Source: Oscillospiraceae bacterium
GTDB taxonomy: Bacteria > Bacillota > Clostridia > Oscillospirales > Ruminococcaceae
Direction: 5' to 3'
DNA length: 64,000 bases
NCBI GenBank assembly: GCA_900768125.1
Contig: CAAGBS010000038.1
Coordinates: 62,001-126,000 of the forward strand
The notes under the pieces are model-generated. The model saw only the letters and a list, made by a program, of their open reading frames with translations. It was not told the origin of the DNA and did not search any database. Shown in pieces: positions 25,232 through 34,820 of this stretch (positions within the stretch are counted from its first letter, which is position 1; each line of letters begins with the position of its first letter). The position numbers were made by a program, and so were the translations under genes.

Positions 25232-27627
25232 TTTCCGTCCACCGTTATATCATCGCCGCTGACGCCGAGATTTATCTCGCTGAGCGGCGAATCAGCGTGG
25301 TCGATTATGAGTTCAGCTATCTTATCTTCGATGTCGCTTCTGATGACTCTGCGGATATCCCGTCCGCCGAACTTTCCGCCGTGGGACTTTTTCGCGACTG
25401 CCATGTAAACATCGTCGCTGATATGCAGCGTGATCATCTTTTCTGCGAGCGGATTCTCCAGTTCACGCAGCATAAGCTTGGATATCTCCGCGTAATTCTC
25501 GACAGTCAGCGGGTGGAAGACGATTATCTCGTCAACGCGCGCGAGAAATTCCGGTCTGAGGAAGTCACGGAGACCTTTCATAGCGCGCTCCTTGCTGACT
25601 TCGCCCTCGGTCTTCGTGAAGCCGACGGAGTTAGTCCCGGTGGAGCTTCCCGCGTTGGAAGTCATGCAGATTATGGTATTCTCAAAGCTAACCGACCTGC
25701 CGTGAGCGTCGTTTATCTTGCCCTCGTCAAGGATCTGTAACAGGATATTCATAACATCGGGGTGCGCCTTTTCTATCTCATCGAACAGAATGACTGAATA
25801 CGGCTTGCGGCGTACCTTTTCGGTAAGCTGACCTGCCTCGTCATAGCCGACATATCCAGGAGGCGAGCCGATTATCTTTGACACGCTGTGCTTCTCCATG
25901 AACTCCGACATATCGAGCCTTATCAGCGGCTCGACCGTGTCGAACATTTCCTTTGCAAGCACCTTTACAAGTTCCGTCTTGCCCACGCCGGTGGGACCTA
26001 CAAAGATGAACGAAGCGGGTCTGCGGCGCTCCGAAAGCTGCACTCTGGTGCGCTTGATAGCCTTTGCGACCAGTTCGCACGCCTCGTCCTGACCGATAAC
26101 GTGCTCCTTCAGGTGCTGCTCCAGCGAGCCCATTCGCTTGAGTTCGGTCTCCTTTATCTTGTTCGCCGGGATACCCGTCCACAGTTCGATGACCTTGGAG
26201 AGGTCGTCCATTGTGACCTGAACGTTCTCGGCTTCTTTCTTCACCTTTTCGAGCGCGTCAGTGGTCTGGGCGATCTGCATTTTGATATCCGCCATCTTTT
26301 CATAATCCTTGTCGTGCTCCTCGGCTAGCTTGCTTTCCTCCACGCGCAGCTTATCCAGCTTGGATTTCAGCTTCTCGTTTTCGGTGATGGCGGGACTGCC
26401 CAGACTCGCGCATGCGCAGGATTCGTCCAGCAGGTCTATCGCCTTGTCAGGCAGGAATCTGTCGTTGATGTAGCGCTCGGACAGCACCGCGCACATGCGG
26501 GTTATCTCCGGCGATACCTTTACCTTGTGGTGCTCCTCATAATAATCCTTGATACCATCGAGAAGCTTCACGGTGTCGTCAACGGACGGTTCATTGACCG
26601 TCACCGGCTGGAATCGGCGCTCCAGCGCACTGTCCTTTTCGATATACTTTCGATACTCGTTGAATGTGGTCGCGCCGATGACCTGCAGTTCACCGCGGGA
26701 AAGCGCAGGCTTGAACATGTTTCCGGCGTTCATCGTGCCCTCGGAATCGCCCGTTCCCACCAGATTATGCACCTCATCGATAAACAGAATGACATTTCCT
26801 GCGTTCTTGACTTCATCAATAAGCGACTTCACGCGGCTCTCAAACTGTCCCCTGAACTGCGTGCCTGCGACAAGCGCGGTCAGGTCGAGCAGATAAAGTT
26901 CCTTGCCCTGCAGCCTGAACGGTACGTCACCGCTTGCAAGCCGCAGCGCTATGCCCTCTGCGATGGCGGTCTTGCCGACGCCCGGCTCGCCTATAAGGCA
27001 GGGGTTATTCTTTGTTCGCCTGGAAAGTATCTGGATAACTCTGCCGATCTCCTTATCCCTGCCGATTATACGGTCGATCTTACCGTCCTTCGCACGGCGG
27101 GTGAGGTTGGTGCAGAATGTCTCCAGCGTGCGGCGCTTTTTGTCGGTCTTCTCGGACTTCTTGCGTGCAGGCTTGGCGTTTGCTTCCTTGTCGGGCTGCT
27201 CCGTCTCGTCCTTGCTGAAAGCGCCCTCCAGCGGACCGAACATCTTTTTGAAGAAGTCAGGCATGGTGCTTGCGCCGCCTTTCTGGAAAAGATCGTTCTT
27301 TCCGTCGGATTCCTCTCCGTCATTGTCCTCGTCGGAGTCTTCTTCATCGGAGTCGTCGTGCGGTCTGAAGCCGTTGGTTATATCCTCGAATCCGATGTTT
27401 TTGAGCAGCTCCGGGTCGGGATTGCCGTTCTCATCGAACATGGAATCATAGGCGTTCTCAAAGTCCTCCTCGGAAATTCCCATCTGCTTCAGGTAGTCAT
27501 CTACCTGCGGCAGCCCCATTTCCTTGGCACACCTGAGACACAGTCCCTCGCTGCGGCGCTCGCTACCCTGCATGGAGGAAATGAACACTACAGCCGGACG
27601 CTTCTTGCATCTTGAACACATCATCAT
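25228..27627 (-). CDS. clpE: ClpE-type double AAA+ unfoldase with zinc finger
   Basis: 799 aa. Instead of the ClpA/ClpC N-domain it begins with a zinc finger Cys4-x2-Cys7-x22-Cys30-x2-Cys33, the exact ClpE spacing. Residues about 90-150 form a very acidic, Asp/Glu/Ser-rich linker. Two AAA+ modules follow: Walker A GEPGVGKTAIAE with LFIDEVHNL, a short coiled-coil insertion of UVR kind, then [12 protein letters not shown] with ILFDEIEKAHP. SVGFTKTE supplies the ClpP-docking tripeptide. It probably disaggregates proteins under stress with the ClpP encoded at 12606. No CtsR-type operator was seen. At 799 aa it is longer than Bacillus ClpE (about 700), because of the linker. Confidence 0.9.
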   Translation of the reverse strand: MMMCSRCKKRPAVVFISSMQGSERRSEGLCLRCAKEMGLPQVDDYLKQMGISEEDFENAYDSMFDENGNPDPELLKNIGFEDITNGFRPHDDSDEEDSDEDNDGEESDGKNDLFQKGGASTMPDFFKKMFGPLEGAFSKDETEQPDKEANAKPARKKSEKTDKKRRTLETFCTNLTRRAKDGKIDRIIGRDKEIGRVIQILSRRTKNNPCLIGEPGVGKTAIAEGIALRLASGDVPFRLQGKELYLLDLTALVAGTQFRGQFESRVKSLIDEVKNAGNVILFIDEVHNLVGTGDSEGTMNAGNMFKPALSRGELQVIGATTFNEYRKYIEKDSALERRFQPVTVNEPSVDDTVKLLDGIKDYYEEHHKVKVSPEITRMCAVLSERYINDRFLPDKAIDLLDESCACASLGSPAITENEKLKSKLDKLRVEESKLAEEHDKDYEKMADIKMQIAQTTDALEKVKKEAENVQVTMDDLSKVIELWTGIPANKIKETELKRMGSLEQHLKEHVIGQDEACELVAKAIKRTRVQLSERRRPASFIFVGPTGVGKTELVKVLAKEMFDTVEPLIRLDMSEFMEKHSVSKIIGSPPGYVGYDEAGQLTEKVRRKPYSVILFDEIEKAHPDVMNILLQILDEGKINDAHGRSVSFENTIICMTSNAGSSTGTNSVGFTKTEGEVSKERAMKGLRDFLRPEFLARVDEIIVFHPLTVENYAEISKLMLRELENPLAEKMITLHISDDVYMAVAKKSHGGKFGGRDIRRVIRSDIEDKIAELIIDHADSPLSEINLGVSGDDITVDGK

Positions 27628-27674
27628 AGTTTGTTTATACCACCTTTATCATGAAATAGCAGCAAAGCCGCTCA

Positions 27675-28709
27675 TCAAGTCAGAAAATTGAGAAATTCGA
27701 AATTGTAGAAATACCTGAAAACATAGGTCGCTTCAATAGCCGTATCGTTCAGCAGAAGAGTATTGCCTCCGCTGACATTGACTATCAGCCGCACGATAAT
27801 GCATATCACGCATATCGAGACCAGTCCGCTGACAATGCCGCACACGCCGCCAAGGAACCCGTTAGCGCTCCCGATGACCGGTATCTTGTTGACTATCTTC
27901 AGCGCGTGGGCGATAAGTCCCAGCACGCAGGTAACAACGATGAAAATAGCGGCGAAGAACAGAGTCTTTATCAGCAGCGTAAACGCCGGGCGCAGCATAT
28001 AGTCTATAACCGCGGTCTTCACCGAGGATTTGCAGTTTATCATAGTAAGCACCAGCGACCGCACCATTGTTATCTCGCCGTCCGAAATACCCGAGGATAT
28101 CTCAGAAAGCTGAGCCGGAAACAGCCCGCCGATTATGCTGATGTATTCCTGAATGCCGCTTATCATGGGGCTTGCCGAAAGTTTCACTGCGATGACCTGC
28201 GCAGTCACAAGCCTGCCCAGCCCGTACTGCCCGATATCTGACATCGTAAATTCAGCGGTTTTGCCGTTCATGTGAGAGTAATCCTCATTGCTGCCGAAGC
28301 CGAAGCTGCTGAGGTCCGCATTTTCGAATCCCGTACCGGAAAGATCGACATCAGACAGTTCGAAGACCGCCTTGTCGGTGCCGGAGTAATCCGGGGTAAT
28401 ATCCGTGACCGGCGTGCCGGATATTTTCACCTTGTCGAAATCCATATCCGAAAGCCCCGCCAGCGTGATGCCGTTCATGTTGTCGTCAAGGGTCTGGCTG
28501 ACAGCCTCGCTTAGCGGCTTTTCCACCGCTGAAGCATACACAAGTTCCGTCAGCGGAGTGCTGAACGTCACGGCGCAGAAAAACCCCACGAACACCGCCG
28601 CAATACCTACAACAGTGCTGACGAAGCCCTTTCTCGCTCCGCTGAATATCGAAAACACCAGCACCACCGCAATAATTATATCATAAACTACCGCGAATTG
28701 AGAACCCAT
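27675..28709 (-). CDS. CvpA-family membrane protein
   Basis: 344 aa. Begins with the typical CvpA helix (VVYDIIIAVVLVFSIFSGARKGFVSTV), then a second helix, an extracytoplasmic insert of about 140 residues without Cys, and two C-terminal TM helices (LLIKTLFFAAIFIVV..., IPVIGSANGFLGGVCGIVSGL). The family is associated with envelope stress and, in Firmicutes, often lies near DUF5711 as here; the biochemical role is unknown. The large insert is longer than the core E. coli protein. AGGAGG-like site precedes the ATG; 28 bases after the DUF5711 stop. Confidence 0.85.
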   Translation of the reverse strand: MGSQFAVVYDIIIAVVLVFSIFSGARKGFVSTVVGIAAVFVGFFCAVTFSTPLTELVYASAVEKPLSEAVSQTLDDNMNGITLAGLSDMDFDKVKISGTPVTDITPDYSGTDKAVFELSDVDLSGTGFENADLSSFGFGSNEDYSHMNGKTAEFTMSDIGQYGLGRLVTAQVIAVKLSASPMISGIQEYISIIGGLFPAQLSEISSGISDGEITMVRSLVLTMINCKSSVKTAVIDYMLRPAFTLLIKTLFFAAIFIVVTCVLGLIAHALKIVNKIPVIGSANGFLGGVCGIVSGLVSICVICIIVRLIVNVSGGNTLLLNDTAIEATYVFRYFYNFEFLNFLT

Positions 28710-28736
28710 ATTTCCTCCTTACTTTCCCCTGGAAAC

Positions 28737-29873
28737 TCAGTGCGTTCCCAGTTCCACTCTCTGAACCGTATTATATCCCAGCAGATAGGCATTCCCGCCG
28801 ATGATGAGCATATCCGAGTAGTCGTCGTCAAGTTCGGCGGATTCTACCTCGTTCAGTTCTTCATTGAAGACCGTCAGCGTCCTCTTGCTGAGGGAATACA
28901 GCTTGCTGCCATCCGTGCGCACGCGTGAAACATTGTCCAGCGAAACGGAAGCGGCAGCCTCCAGGGAATCATCGTATACAGTCAGCACCTGACCGCCCGC
29001 GGTATCCGAAAACAGCACTGCGCGCAGTTCCCCGCCGGGTATCTGATAGACATTTTTAAGGAAATCAGTCTGAGCGGCGATCTCTCCGGTATCGCTATCC
29101 AGAAGATACGCGCCCCCGGCGGTCACAGCCGTAACGGAATCATTGCCCTGCTCCAGCGAGAACACCATGTGCTTGCCGATGTAGGTCTCCCAGACGCTTC
29201 CCTCGGCGTTGTCAAGATCGAAGCGCAGCAGCTTGTACTCGAGTTCGCCGTTGTCAGCGCTGCATACCGCCGCGAATATCGTGTTATCGTCCCGGGAAAA
29301 CAGCACCCGGTCGATGAGGTACAGCGGAGAAGCCCAGCGGAATATCTGCTTGCCGTCGCCATTGAAAACGAACAGGCAGTTTGAGTATTTCGAAGACTTG
29401 GTGATGACGGCGCAGCGGTCGTCATTGCTTATTTCAGCGAAATCTATCGTGTCCTCGGTCGCCGTCTTGTAAAGTTCTCCGGAGCGGTTGTACAGTCTCA
29501 GCTCCCTGCCGTTGCGGTCGTAGATGAGCGCGCGCCGCGAGTTGCTCGACAGCGCCGGGGACTGCATTCCGTGCTGCACGCTTGCGATATTCGCGCCCTC
29601 GGAGTTGTAGGTGTAGAAATAGGTATCGGTCAGCAGGCAGAAATTGTCTCCCAGTTCGCCGATAACGTAGTCAGTGCTTCCCGGCAGGTCCACCGGGAAG
29701 CCGCCCTCGCCGACGTCCAGCGCCGCGTCTTTCAGCGGTCTTATTATGCTGCTCCAGTTTATCGCGATGAACAGGAATATCAGACCAAAAAGCACCACTA
29801 TGGCAATATTCAGTCTCATTTTATTGCGCCTGCGCTTTTTCCTGAACTCGTTAATATCGTTTCTGTTATCCAT
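28737..29873 (-). CDS. DUF5711-like membrane-anchored beta-propeller-type protein
   Basis: 378 aa. A basic cytoplasmic N-terminus (FRKKRRRNKMR), one TM helix (about 21-41) and a long ectodomain with repeated short strands (DRNGRELRLYN, VFNGDGKQIFRW, LDSDTGEIAAQ, VFNEELNEVES), suggestive of a WD-like propeller. This is the DUF5711 pattern known in Clostridia. It precedes cvpA; both are probably envelope proteins. Function is unknown. Confidence 0.65.
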   Translation of the reverse strand: MDNRNDINEFRKKRRRNKMRLNIAIVVLFGLIFLFIAINWSSIIRPLKDAALDVGEGGFPVDLPGSTDYVIGELGDNFCLLTDTYFYTYNSEGANIASVQHGMQSPALSSNSRRALIYDRNGRELRLYNRSGELYKTATEDTIDFAEISNDDRCAVITKSSKYSNCLFVFNGDGKQIFRWASPLYLIDRVLFSRDDNTIFAAVCSADNGELEYKLLRFDLDNAEGSVWETYIGKHMVFSLEQGNDSVTAVTAGGAYLLDSDTGEIAAQTDFLKNVYQIPGGELRAVLFSDTAGGQVLTVYDDSLEAAASVSLDNVSRVRTDGSKLYSLSKRTLTVFNEELNEVESAELDDDYSDMLIIGGNAYLLGYNTVQRVELGTH

Positions 29874-29921
29874 TCTGTTCCCCCTGCACGCTATCCCCTA
29901 TTATACATCGTTCAGCCGCCG

Positions 29922-30668
29922 TCAATAGCTTACGCGGTTGAGGTACAGCCCCTCCGGCGGGAGCGTTTTCCCCGCAAGGCTGCGGTCTCCGGTCTGCAGT
30001 GCCCGCTTTATGTCGTCAGGCGTGAGTTTCCCCTCGTTGATGTAGATGAGCGTTCCCGCGCATATCCTGACCATATTGTACAGGAATCCGCTGCCGCTTA
30101 TCCTCAGCTCACACACATCGTCCTCTTTCATCGAAGCCGTGAAGCTGTATATCTCCCTCACCGTGGATTTCATTCTCGCCCTGCCCTCGGCACGGCAGAA
30201 AGCTGCGAAATCGTGCTCTCCTACCAGAAGCTGCGCCGCCGCGTTCATCTTTGCGATGTCGAGCGGATAAGGGTAGTGGAACGCAAGGTTCTGCAAAAAA
30301 ACGTCCCTCTGTACGGTATTCGCGATGAGGTAAACATATTCCTTTCCTTTCGTGCAGTATCTCGCGTGGAAATCCTCCGGCGCGTCCTCGCAGGAAAGCA
30401 CCGCGATATCCGGCGGAAGCAGCGTGTTCATTCCCTTGACGAACCCCTCGCAGGGTATCCTGCTGTCAACATGCACGTTGAAGCAGAAATGCCGCGCGTG
30501 CACTCCGGTATCCGTTCTCGAACAGCCGTATATCACCGGCGCGGATATCTTCAGCAGCTTTCCTATGCAGTTTTCGACTACCTCCTGCACGGTCAGCGCG
30601 TTGTCCTGCCGCTGGAAGCCGTGGTAAGCCGCGCCGTTGTACGCTATGAAAACCTTTAAATTACGCAA
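29922..30668 (-). CDS. truA: tRNA pseudouridine(38-40) synthase TruA
   Basis: 248 aa. Catalytic Asp in SRTDTGVHA, AYNGAAYHGFQRQ at the N-terminus and a C-terminal FLYNMVRICAGTLI. It isomerises U38-40 in tRNA anticodon arms. The start codon is TTG at 30668, directly behind GAGGTGAGG; no ATG lies upstream of the conserved N-terminus. Thirteen bases separate it from ecfT, a common ecfA-ecfA-ecfT-truA neighbourhood in Firmicutes. Confidence 0.96.
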   Translation of the reverse strand: MRNLKVFIAYNGAAYHGFQRQDNALTVQEVVENCIGKLLKISAPVIYGCSRTDTGVHARHFCFNVHVDSRIPCEGFVKGMNTLLPPDIAVLSCEDAPEDFHARYCTKGKEYVYLIANTVQRDVFLQNLAFHYPYPLDIAKMNAAAQLLVGEHDFAAFCRAEGRARMKSTVREIYSFTASMKEDDVCELRISGSGFLYNMVRICAGTLIYINEGKLTPDDIKRALQTGDRSLAGKTLPPEGLYLNRVSY

Positions 30669-30680
30669 AACCTCACCTCG

Positions 30681-31493
30681 TTACGGCAGCACCGTGAAGC
30701 AGTTGATGACTATTACCGCCGCCAGTAGCAGCAGCATGCAGCCGATAGCAATATAGTCCCTGGGTGCGGTATGCATCACCCTGAGCCTTGTGCGCCCCTC
30801 GCCGCCGTGGTAGCAGCGGCATTCCATAGCGGTGGCAAGCTCGTTCGCGCGCTTGAACGCCGAAACGAACAGCGGTATCAGCACCGGTATCAGCGACTTT
30901 GCTTTCTTGATGAGACCGCCGGTGTCCATCTCCGCGCCGCGGGCTTTCTGCGCGGACATTATCTTATCCGTTTCCTCGACCAGCGTGGGAATGAATCTCA
31001 GCGCAATGGTCATCATCATCGAAAGCTCGTGCACCGGGACGTGTATTTTTTTCAGCGGCGAAAGCAGCCGCTCGATGGCGTCGGTCAGCATTATCGGGGA
31101 GGTCGTGTAGGTCAGCAGCGACATGCCGATTATCAGCGTCAGCACGCGGATAAGCATGAACAGCGCCGTATTAACGCCCTCCGGATAAATCTCGATGAAC
31201 TCCCACTTGAACAGCGGAGTCTCGCCCTTGACGAAAAACAGATTCAGCACGCCGGTGAAGATCATCAGCGGGAGGATAGGCTTCACGCTTTTCAGTATCA
31301 TGATTAGCTTTATCCTCGCCAGCATGTAGCACATCACCATGAAAAGCATGCCCAGCAGCAGACCGGTGTAGCTCTGCGCCGTAAACAGAATAACAAGGTA
31401 CAGTATGTCCAGAACGAGCTTTACGCGGCTGTCGAGCCTGTGTATGACCGAATTACCCGGGAAGTACTGCCCTATCGTAATATCCTTTATCAT
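30681..31493 (-). CDS. ecfT: ECF transporter transmembrane component EcfT
   Basis: 270 aa, five or so TM helices. The coupling helices carry the Ala-Arg-Gly signature (QKARGAEMDTGG) and AMECRCYHGGEGR, which dock to the two ATPases. NSVIHRLDSRVKL at the N-terminus is the family start. It serves many vitamin-binding S components, none of which is encoded in this window. It lies 25 bases behind the fused ATPase gene. Confidence 0.95.
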   Translation of the reverse strand: MIKDITIGQYFPGNSVIHRLDSRVKLVLDILYLVILFTAQSYTGLLLGMLFMVMCYMLARIKLIMILKSVKPILPLMIFTGVLNLFFVKGETPLFKWEFIEIYPEGVNTALFMLIRVLTLIIGMSLLTYTTSPIMLTDAIERLLSPLKKIHVPVHELSMMMTIALRFIPTLVEETDKIMSAQKARGAEMDTGGLIKKAKSLIPVLIPLFVSAFKRANELATAMECRCYHGGEGRTRLRVMHTAPRDYIAIGCMLLLLAAVIVINCFTVLP

Positions 31494-31518
31494 CTTTTGT
31501 TCTAGTCCTTTTATCTAG

Positions 31519-33279
31519 TCAGCGTATCAGCGGAAGCAGCCGCTCCGCCGCTCTTTCTGTGGTGTAGATGTCATTCCCGATATCCGTCCCGAGGGACTTC
31601 AGGATATGGCTCATTCTGGTTATCTGCGGAACGTCCAGACCTATCTTCGCAAGTTCGTCCGTCCGCGCGAATACTCTGTCCACCGTGTCGTAGCAGAACA
31701 GGCGGCTCTTGTTCATCACAAGCACCTTTCCTGCGTACTTCACGATGTCCTCCATCGAATGCGAAACCAGCAGTATCGTCTTACCGTACTGGTCGTGGTA
31801 CTGCTTTATCTGCGCGAGTATCTTGTCGCGTCCCTTGGGGTCGAGACCCGCCGCAGGCTCGTCCAGGATAAGCACCTCGGGGTCCATCGCGAGCACTCCC
31901 GCGAGGGCGGCTCTCCTCTGCTGTCCTCCTGAAAGCTCAAACGGCGACCTGTCCAGCAGGTGGACTATATCCATGCTTTCCGCCGCGCTCCTGACGCGCT
32001 TTTTGATCTCCTCATCGGAAAGCCCCATGTTCTTCGGACCGTATGCGATGTCTTTTGCAACGGTCTCCTCGAAAAGCTGGTGCTCGGAGTACTGGAATAC
32101 CAGTCCCACCTTGAAGCGGATATCCCGGATATTCACGTCCTTGCTCCAGATGTCAACGCCATCTACGAGCACCCGCCCGGAGGTCGGCTTCACAAGCCCG
32201 TCGAAATGCTGTATCAGCGTTGACTTACCGCTGCCCGTATGCCCGATTATTCCTACAAATTCGCCCCGGCGTATCTGCAGATCCACACTGTTGACCGCAG
32301 TTTTCTCAAACGGAGTGCCGATACTGTACTTGTAAGTCACCTTGTCGCATTCCAGCACCACCGGGCGCTTGTCTTCCTCTGCGACATCGGAAACAGCCGG
32401 TATCGCCGCGCTTTTTCCCCCGGTAAGGTTGAACAGCGCCTCGGCGCACTCCTGTTCGCCGATGATTTCCGTGGAAATATCAACGTTTTTTTCGCGGAGG
32501 GTCTCGCAGAGTTCAGTCACCTGCGGCACGTCCAGCCCGACTGAGCGCAGCTTCTTCACCTGGGAAAATATCTTCTTCGGAACATCGTCCATGATGATAT
32601 TGCCGCCGTCCATTACGACTACGCGGTCAGCCTGCGCAGCTTCGTCCATGTAGTGCGTGATTAGGACTACAGTTATTCCCTTTTCGCGGTTCAGCGTGTG
32701 GATAGTCTCCATTACCTCCCGCCTGCCCTTGGGGTCGAGCATAGCGGTAGGCTCGTCCATAACGATACAGCGCGGCTGCATGGCGATGACTCCCGCGATG
32801 GCAACGCGCTGCTTCTGACCGCCGGAAAGCTGGTGCGGGGCGTGCTCGCGGTATTCGTACATATCCACCTGCTTCAGCGCGTCGTCTACGCGCTGGCGTA
32901 TCTCCGGCTGGGGAACTCCCATATTTTCCGGCGCGAACGCCACGTCCTCCTCAACGATTGTCGCGACAAGCTGGTTATCCGGATTCTGGAAAACCATGCC
33001 CACCGTCTGGCGGATATCGAACAGCTTGTCCTCATCGGAGGTGTCCATTCCCGCAACAGTGACTTTCCCGGCTGTCGGCGTGAGTATCGCGTTGAAATGC
33101 TTCGCGAGCGTGGACTTGCCGCAGCCGTTGTGACCCAGCACCGCGAGGAACTGTCCCTCCGGCACGGTCAGCGAAACGTCTTTCAGCACCGGATTGCGGC
33201 CTACTTCCCTGCCGTCCTCGTCGTAAGTGATGTAATCAAAGCAAAGATTATCGACTTCTATAATATTCAAGTGATTCAC
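31519..33279 (-). CDS. Fused EcfA1-EcfA2 ATPase of the energy-coupling factor module
   Basis: 586 aa containing two complete ABC ATPases. First half: Walker [10 protein letters not shown], signature [13 protein letters not shown], Walker [11 protein letters not shown]. Second half, starting about residue 305: [32 protein letters not shown]. Each half also ends with the short C-terminal domain that contacts EcfT ([10 protein letters not shown] and [10 protein letters not shown]). In most genomes these are separate neighbouring genes, ecfA1 and ecfA2; here one reading frame joins them through a linker near residues 290-305. With EcfT they energise vitamin uptake. No internal stop or frameshift was seen. 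Confidence 0.93.
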   Translation of the reverse strand: MNHLNIIEVDNLCFDYITYDEDGREVGRNPVLKDVSLTVPEGQFLAVLGHNGCGKSTLAKHFNAILTPTAGKVTVAGMDTSDEDKLFDIRQTVGMVFQNPDNQLVATIVEEDVAFAPENMGVPQPEIRQRVDDALKQVDMYEYREHAPHQLSGGQKQRVAIAGVIAMQPRCIVMDEPTAMLDPKGRREVMETIHTLNREKGITVVLITHYMDEAAQADRVVVMDGGNIIMDDVPKKIFSQVKKLRSVGLDVPQVTELCETLREKNVDISTEIIGEQECAEALFNLTGGKSAAIPAVSDVAEEDKRPVVLECDKVTYKYSIGTPFEKTAVNSVDLQIRRGEFVGIIGHTGSGKSTLIQHFDGLVKPTSGRVLVDGVDIWSKDVNIRDIRFKVGLVFQYSEHQLFEETVAKDIAYGPKNMGLSDEEIKKRVRSAAESMDIVHLLDRSPFELSGGQQRRAALAGVLAMDPEVLILDEPAAGLDPKGRDKILAQIKQYHDQYGKTILLVSHSMEDIVKYAGKVLVMNKSRLFCYDTVDRVFARTDELAKIGLDVPQITRMSHILKSLGTDIGNDIYTTERAAERLLPLIR

Positions 33280-33287
33280 CCGTTATC

Positions 33288-34151
33288 TCAAAAATGTACT
33301 ATCGCAGTGCTTCCGGCGGGCAGCGCCATTCCGGTCTGCTTTACGGGAAGCCCTATCTCCTGGGAATCCACCGTGATATCGAACCTCTTTCCTACAGTCA
33401 TCTGTAACAGATAACTCATAACGCTTGCCGAAAGACCGGTCGTGTAGCTGTTGAGAAGCACGAAAAGCGGCTTGTCCGAAAGCAGCTGAGTGCAGCTTTC
33501 CATCAGGTCGTAAATGCAGTCTTCCAGCTTCCACATCTCGCCGTTTGTGCCCCTGCCGTAGCTGGGCGGGTCGAGTATTATGCCGTCGTAGTGATTCCCG
33601 CGGCGTATCTCGCGGTTGATGAACTTCTGCGCGTCATCGACTATCCAGCGGATAGGCTTGTCCGACAGCCCGGAAAGCTTCGCGTTGGTGCGCGCCCAGT
33701 CCACCATGCCCTTGACTGCGTCCACATGGCACACGGAAGCGCCCGCCGCCGCGCACGCCAGAGTTGCGCCGCCGGTGTAGGCGAACAGATTCAGCACGTT
33801 TATCGGACGGTCGGCGCTGCGGACAGCATTCATGCAGTAATCCCAGTTGACCGCCTGTTCAGGGAAAAGCCCGGTGTGCTTGAATCCGGTGGGCTTCACC
33901 ATAAATGTAAGCTCGCCGTATTTTATCTGCCAGCTCTCCGGAAGCTTCCTGCGGTAATCCCAGGAGCCGCCGCCGGAGGACGAGCGGTTGTACTTAGCGT
34001 GGGCGGTGCGCCACTCAGGTGCCTCGCCGGTGCTTTTCCAGATTATCTGCGGGTCGGGGCGGATAAGGGTGACATCGCCCCAGCGCTCCAGCCGCTCGCC
34101 GTCTGATGTGTCGATAAGGCAGTAGTCCTGCCACTTGTCTGATAGTCTCAT
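33288..34151 (-). CDS. Class I SAM-dependent RNA methyltransferase (RlmI-like)
   Basis: 287 aa. SAM-binding motif LNLFAYTGGATLACAAAGA followed by VDAVKGMVDWARTNAKLSG, and motif IV LDPPSYGRG. This matches the Methyltrans_SAM group of rRNA cytosine methyltransferases (RlmI/RlmK type); the N-terminal PUA domain of RlmI is lacking. Target base is unknown. Starts behind a GGACAAAAGA site, 27 bases after the GyrI-like gene stop, and is followed by the fused EcfA gene after eight bases. Confidence 0.85.
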   Translation of the reverse strand: MRLSDKWQDYCLIDTSDGERLERWGDVTLIRPDPQIIWKSTGEAPEWRTAHAKYNRSSSGGGSWDYRRKLPESWQIKYGELTFMVKPTGFKHTGLFPEQAVNWDYCMNAVRSADRPINVLNLFAYTGGATLACAAAGASVCHVDAVKGMVDWARTNAKLSGLSDKPIRWIVDDAQKFINREIRRGNHYDGIILDPPSYGRGTNGEMWKLEDCIYDLMESCTQLLSDKPLFVLLNSYTTGLSASVMSYLLQMTVGKRFDITVDSQEIGLPVKQTGMALPAGSTAIVHF

Positions 34152-34178
34152 TCTTTTGTCCTCTGTTCCTGCTTATTC

Positions 34179-34817
34179 TTAACGCTCACCCGGCTTGACA
34201 GGGTGTCGAACAACAGTCTTTAACCTTTCCGGCGCACATTTTCGCGGGTCTGAAAGATATATCTCATGGTGCATGCGTTCTGCACATATATCCGGAACAT
34301 AGCCATTCTGTGCCGCATGCTCGTGCATTGCCTCTATTGTTTTCGGCTCATCGTCATATGGACCGATATGCATACACTGCACGCACAGCCCTTCATCATA
34401 AGTAAAGAACTCCGCTTTGGAAAGGTCAAGCTTCTTTTTCCCGGCAGCTTCCGCGACCGCCCAGCTAAATTCATCAGCAGTGACAAAATCAGGAAGCCTT
34501 ATCGCCGAAATGAAGTGGAAATTCTCCTTGTGGGAATAGTCGATGGAATCCGAACCGTCCTGCCACCAGAATCCCTCCAGCGGCGGAACCACATAATCGA
34601 AATAACCCGCCATTCTGTGGCTGCCCATCTTGCTCATCTTTATAGTGAACGCAACAGCATACAACAGACCGATGGATTCCTTATACTCGCCGTTTTCGCT
34701 GTTGGGGTCGCCCGTCCCGCGAACCGCAATGTAGTTCATCTTTGGAACGTTTAAAATACCCGGCTTCTTTGGCGGCATATAGAACTCTTTATATTCCTTT
34801 TTGAAATCAAACGGCAT
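34179..34817 (-). CDS. GyrI-like small-molecule-binding domain protein
   Basis: 212 aa. The sequence from MPFDFKKEYKEFYMPPKKP through MNYIAVRGTGDPN and the C-terminal MHIGPYDDEPKTIEAMHEHAAQNGY matches the stand-alone GyrI-like family with SHS2-type domains, which bind or hydrolyse small molecules. There is no DNA-binding domain. It starts three bases after the preceding small gene, so the pair is co-translated. The ligand is unknown. Confidence 0.82.
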   Translation of the reverse strand: MPFDFKKEYKEFYMPPKKPGILNVPKMNYIAVRGTGDPNSENGEYKESIGLLYAVAFTIKMSKMGSHRMAGYFDYVVPPLEGFWWQDGSDSIDYSHKENFHFISAIRLPDFVTADEFSWAVAEAAGKKKLDLSKAEFFTYDEGLCVQCMHIGPYDDEPKTIEAMHEHAAQNGYVPDICAERMHHEIYLSDPRKCAPERLKTVVRHPVKPGER

Positions 34818-34820
34818 ATT

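Noticed and set aside
27628..27660. TGGTATAAA before clpE as a promoter
   Set aside because: It would overlap the ribosome binding region and there is no -35 sequence.
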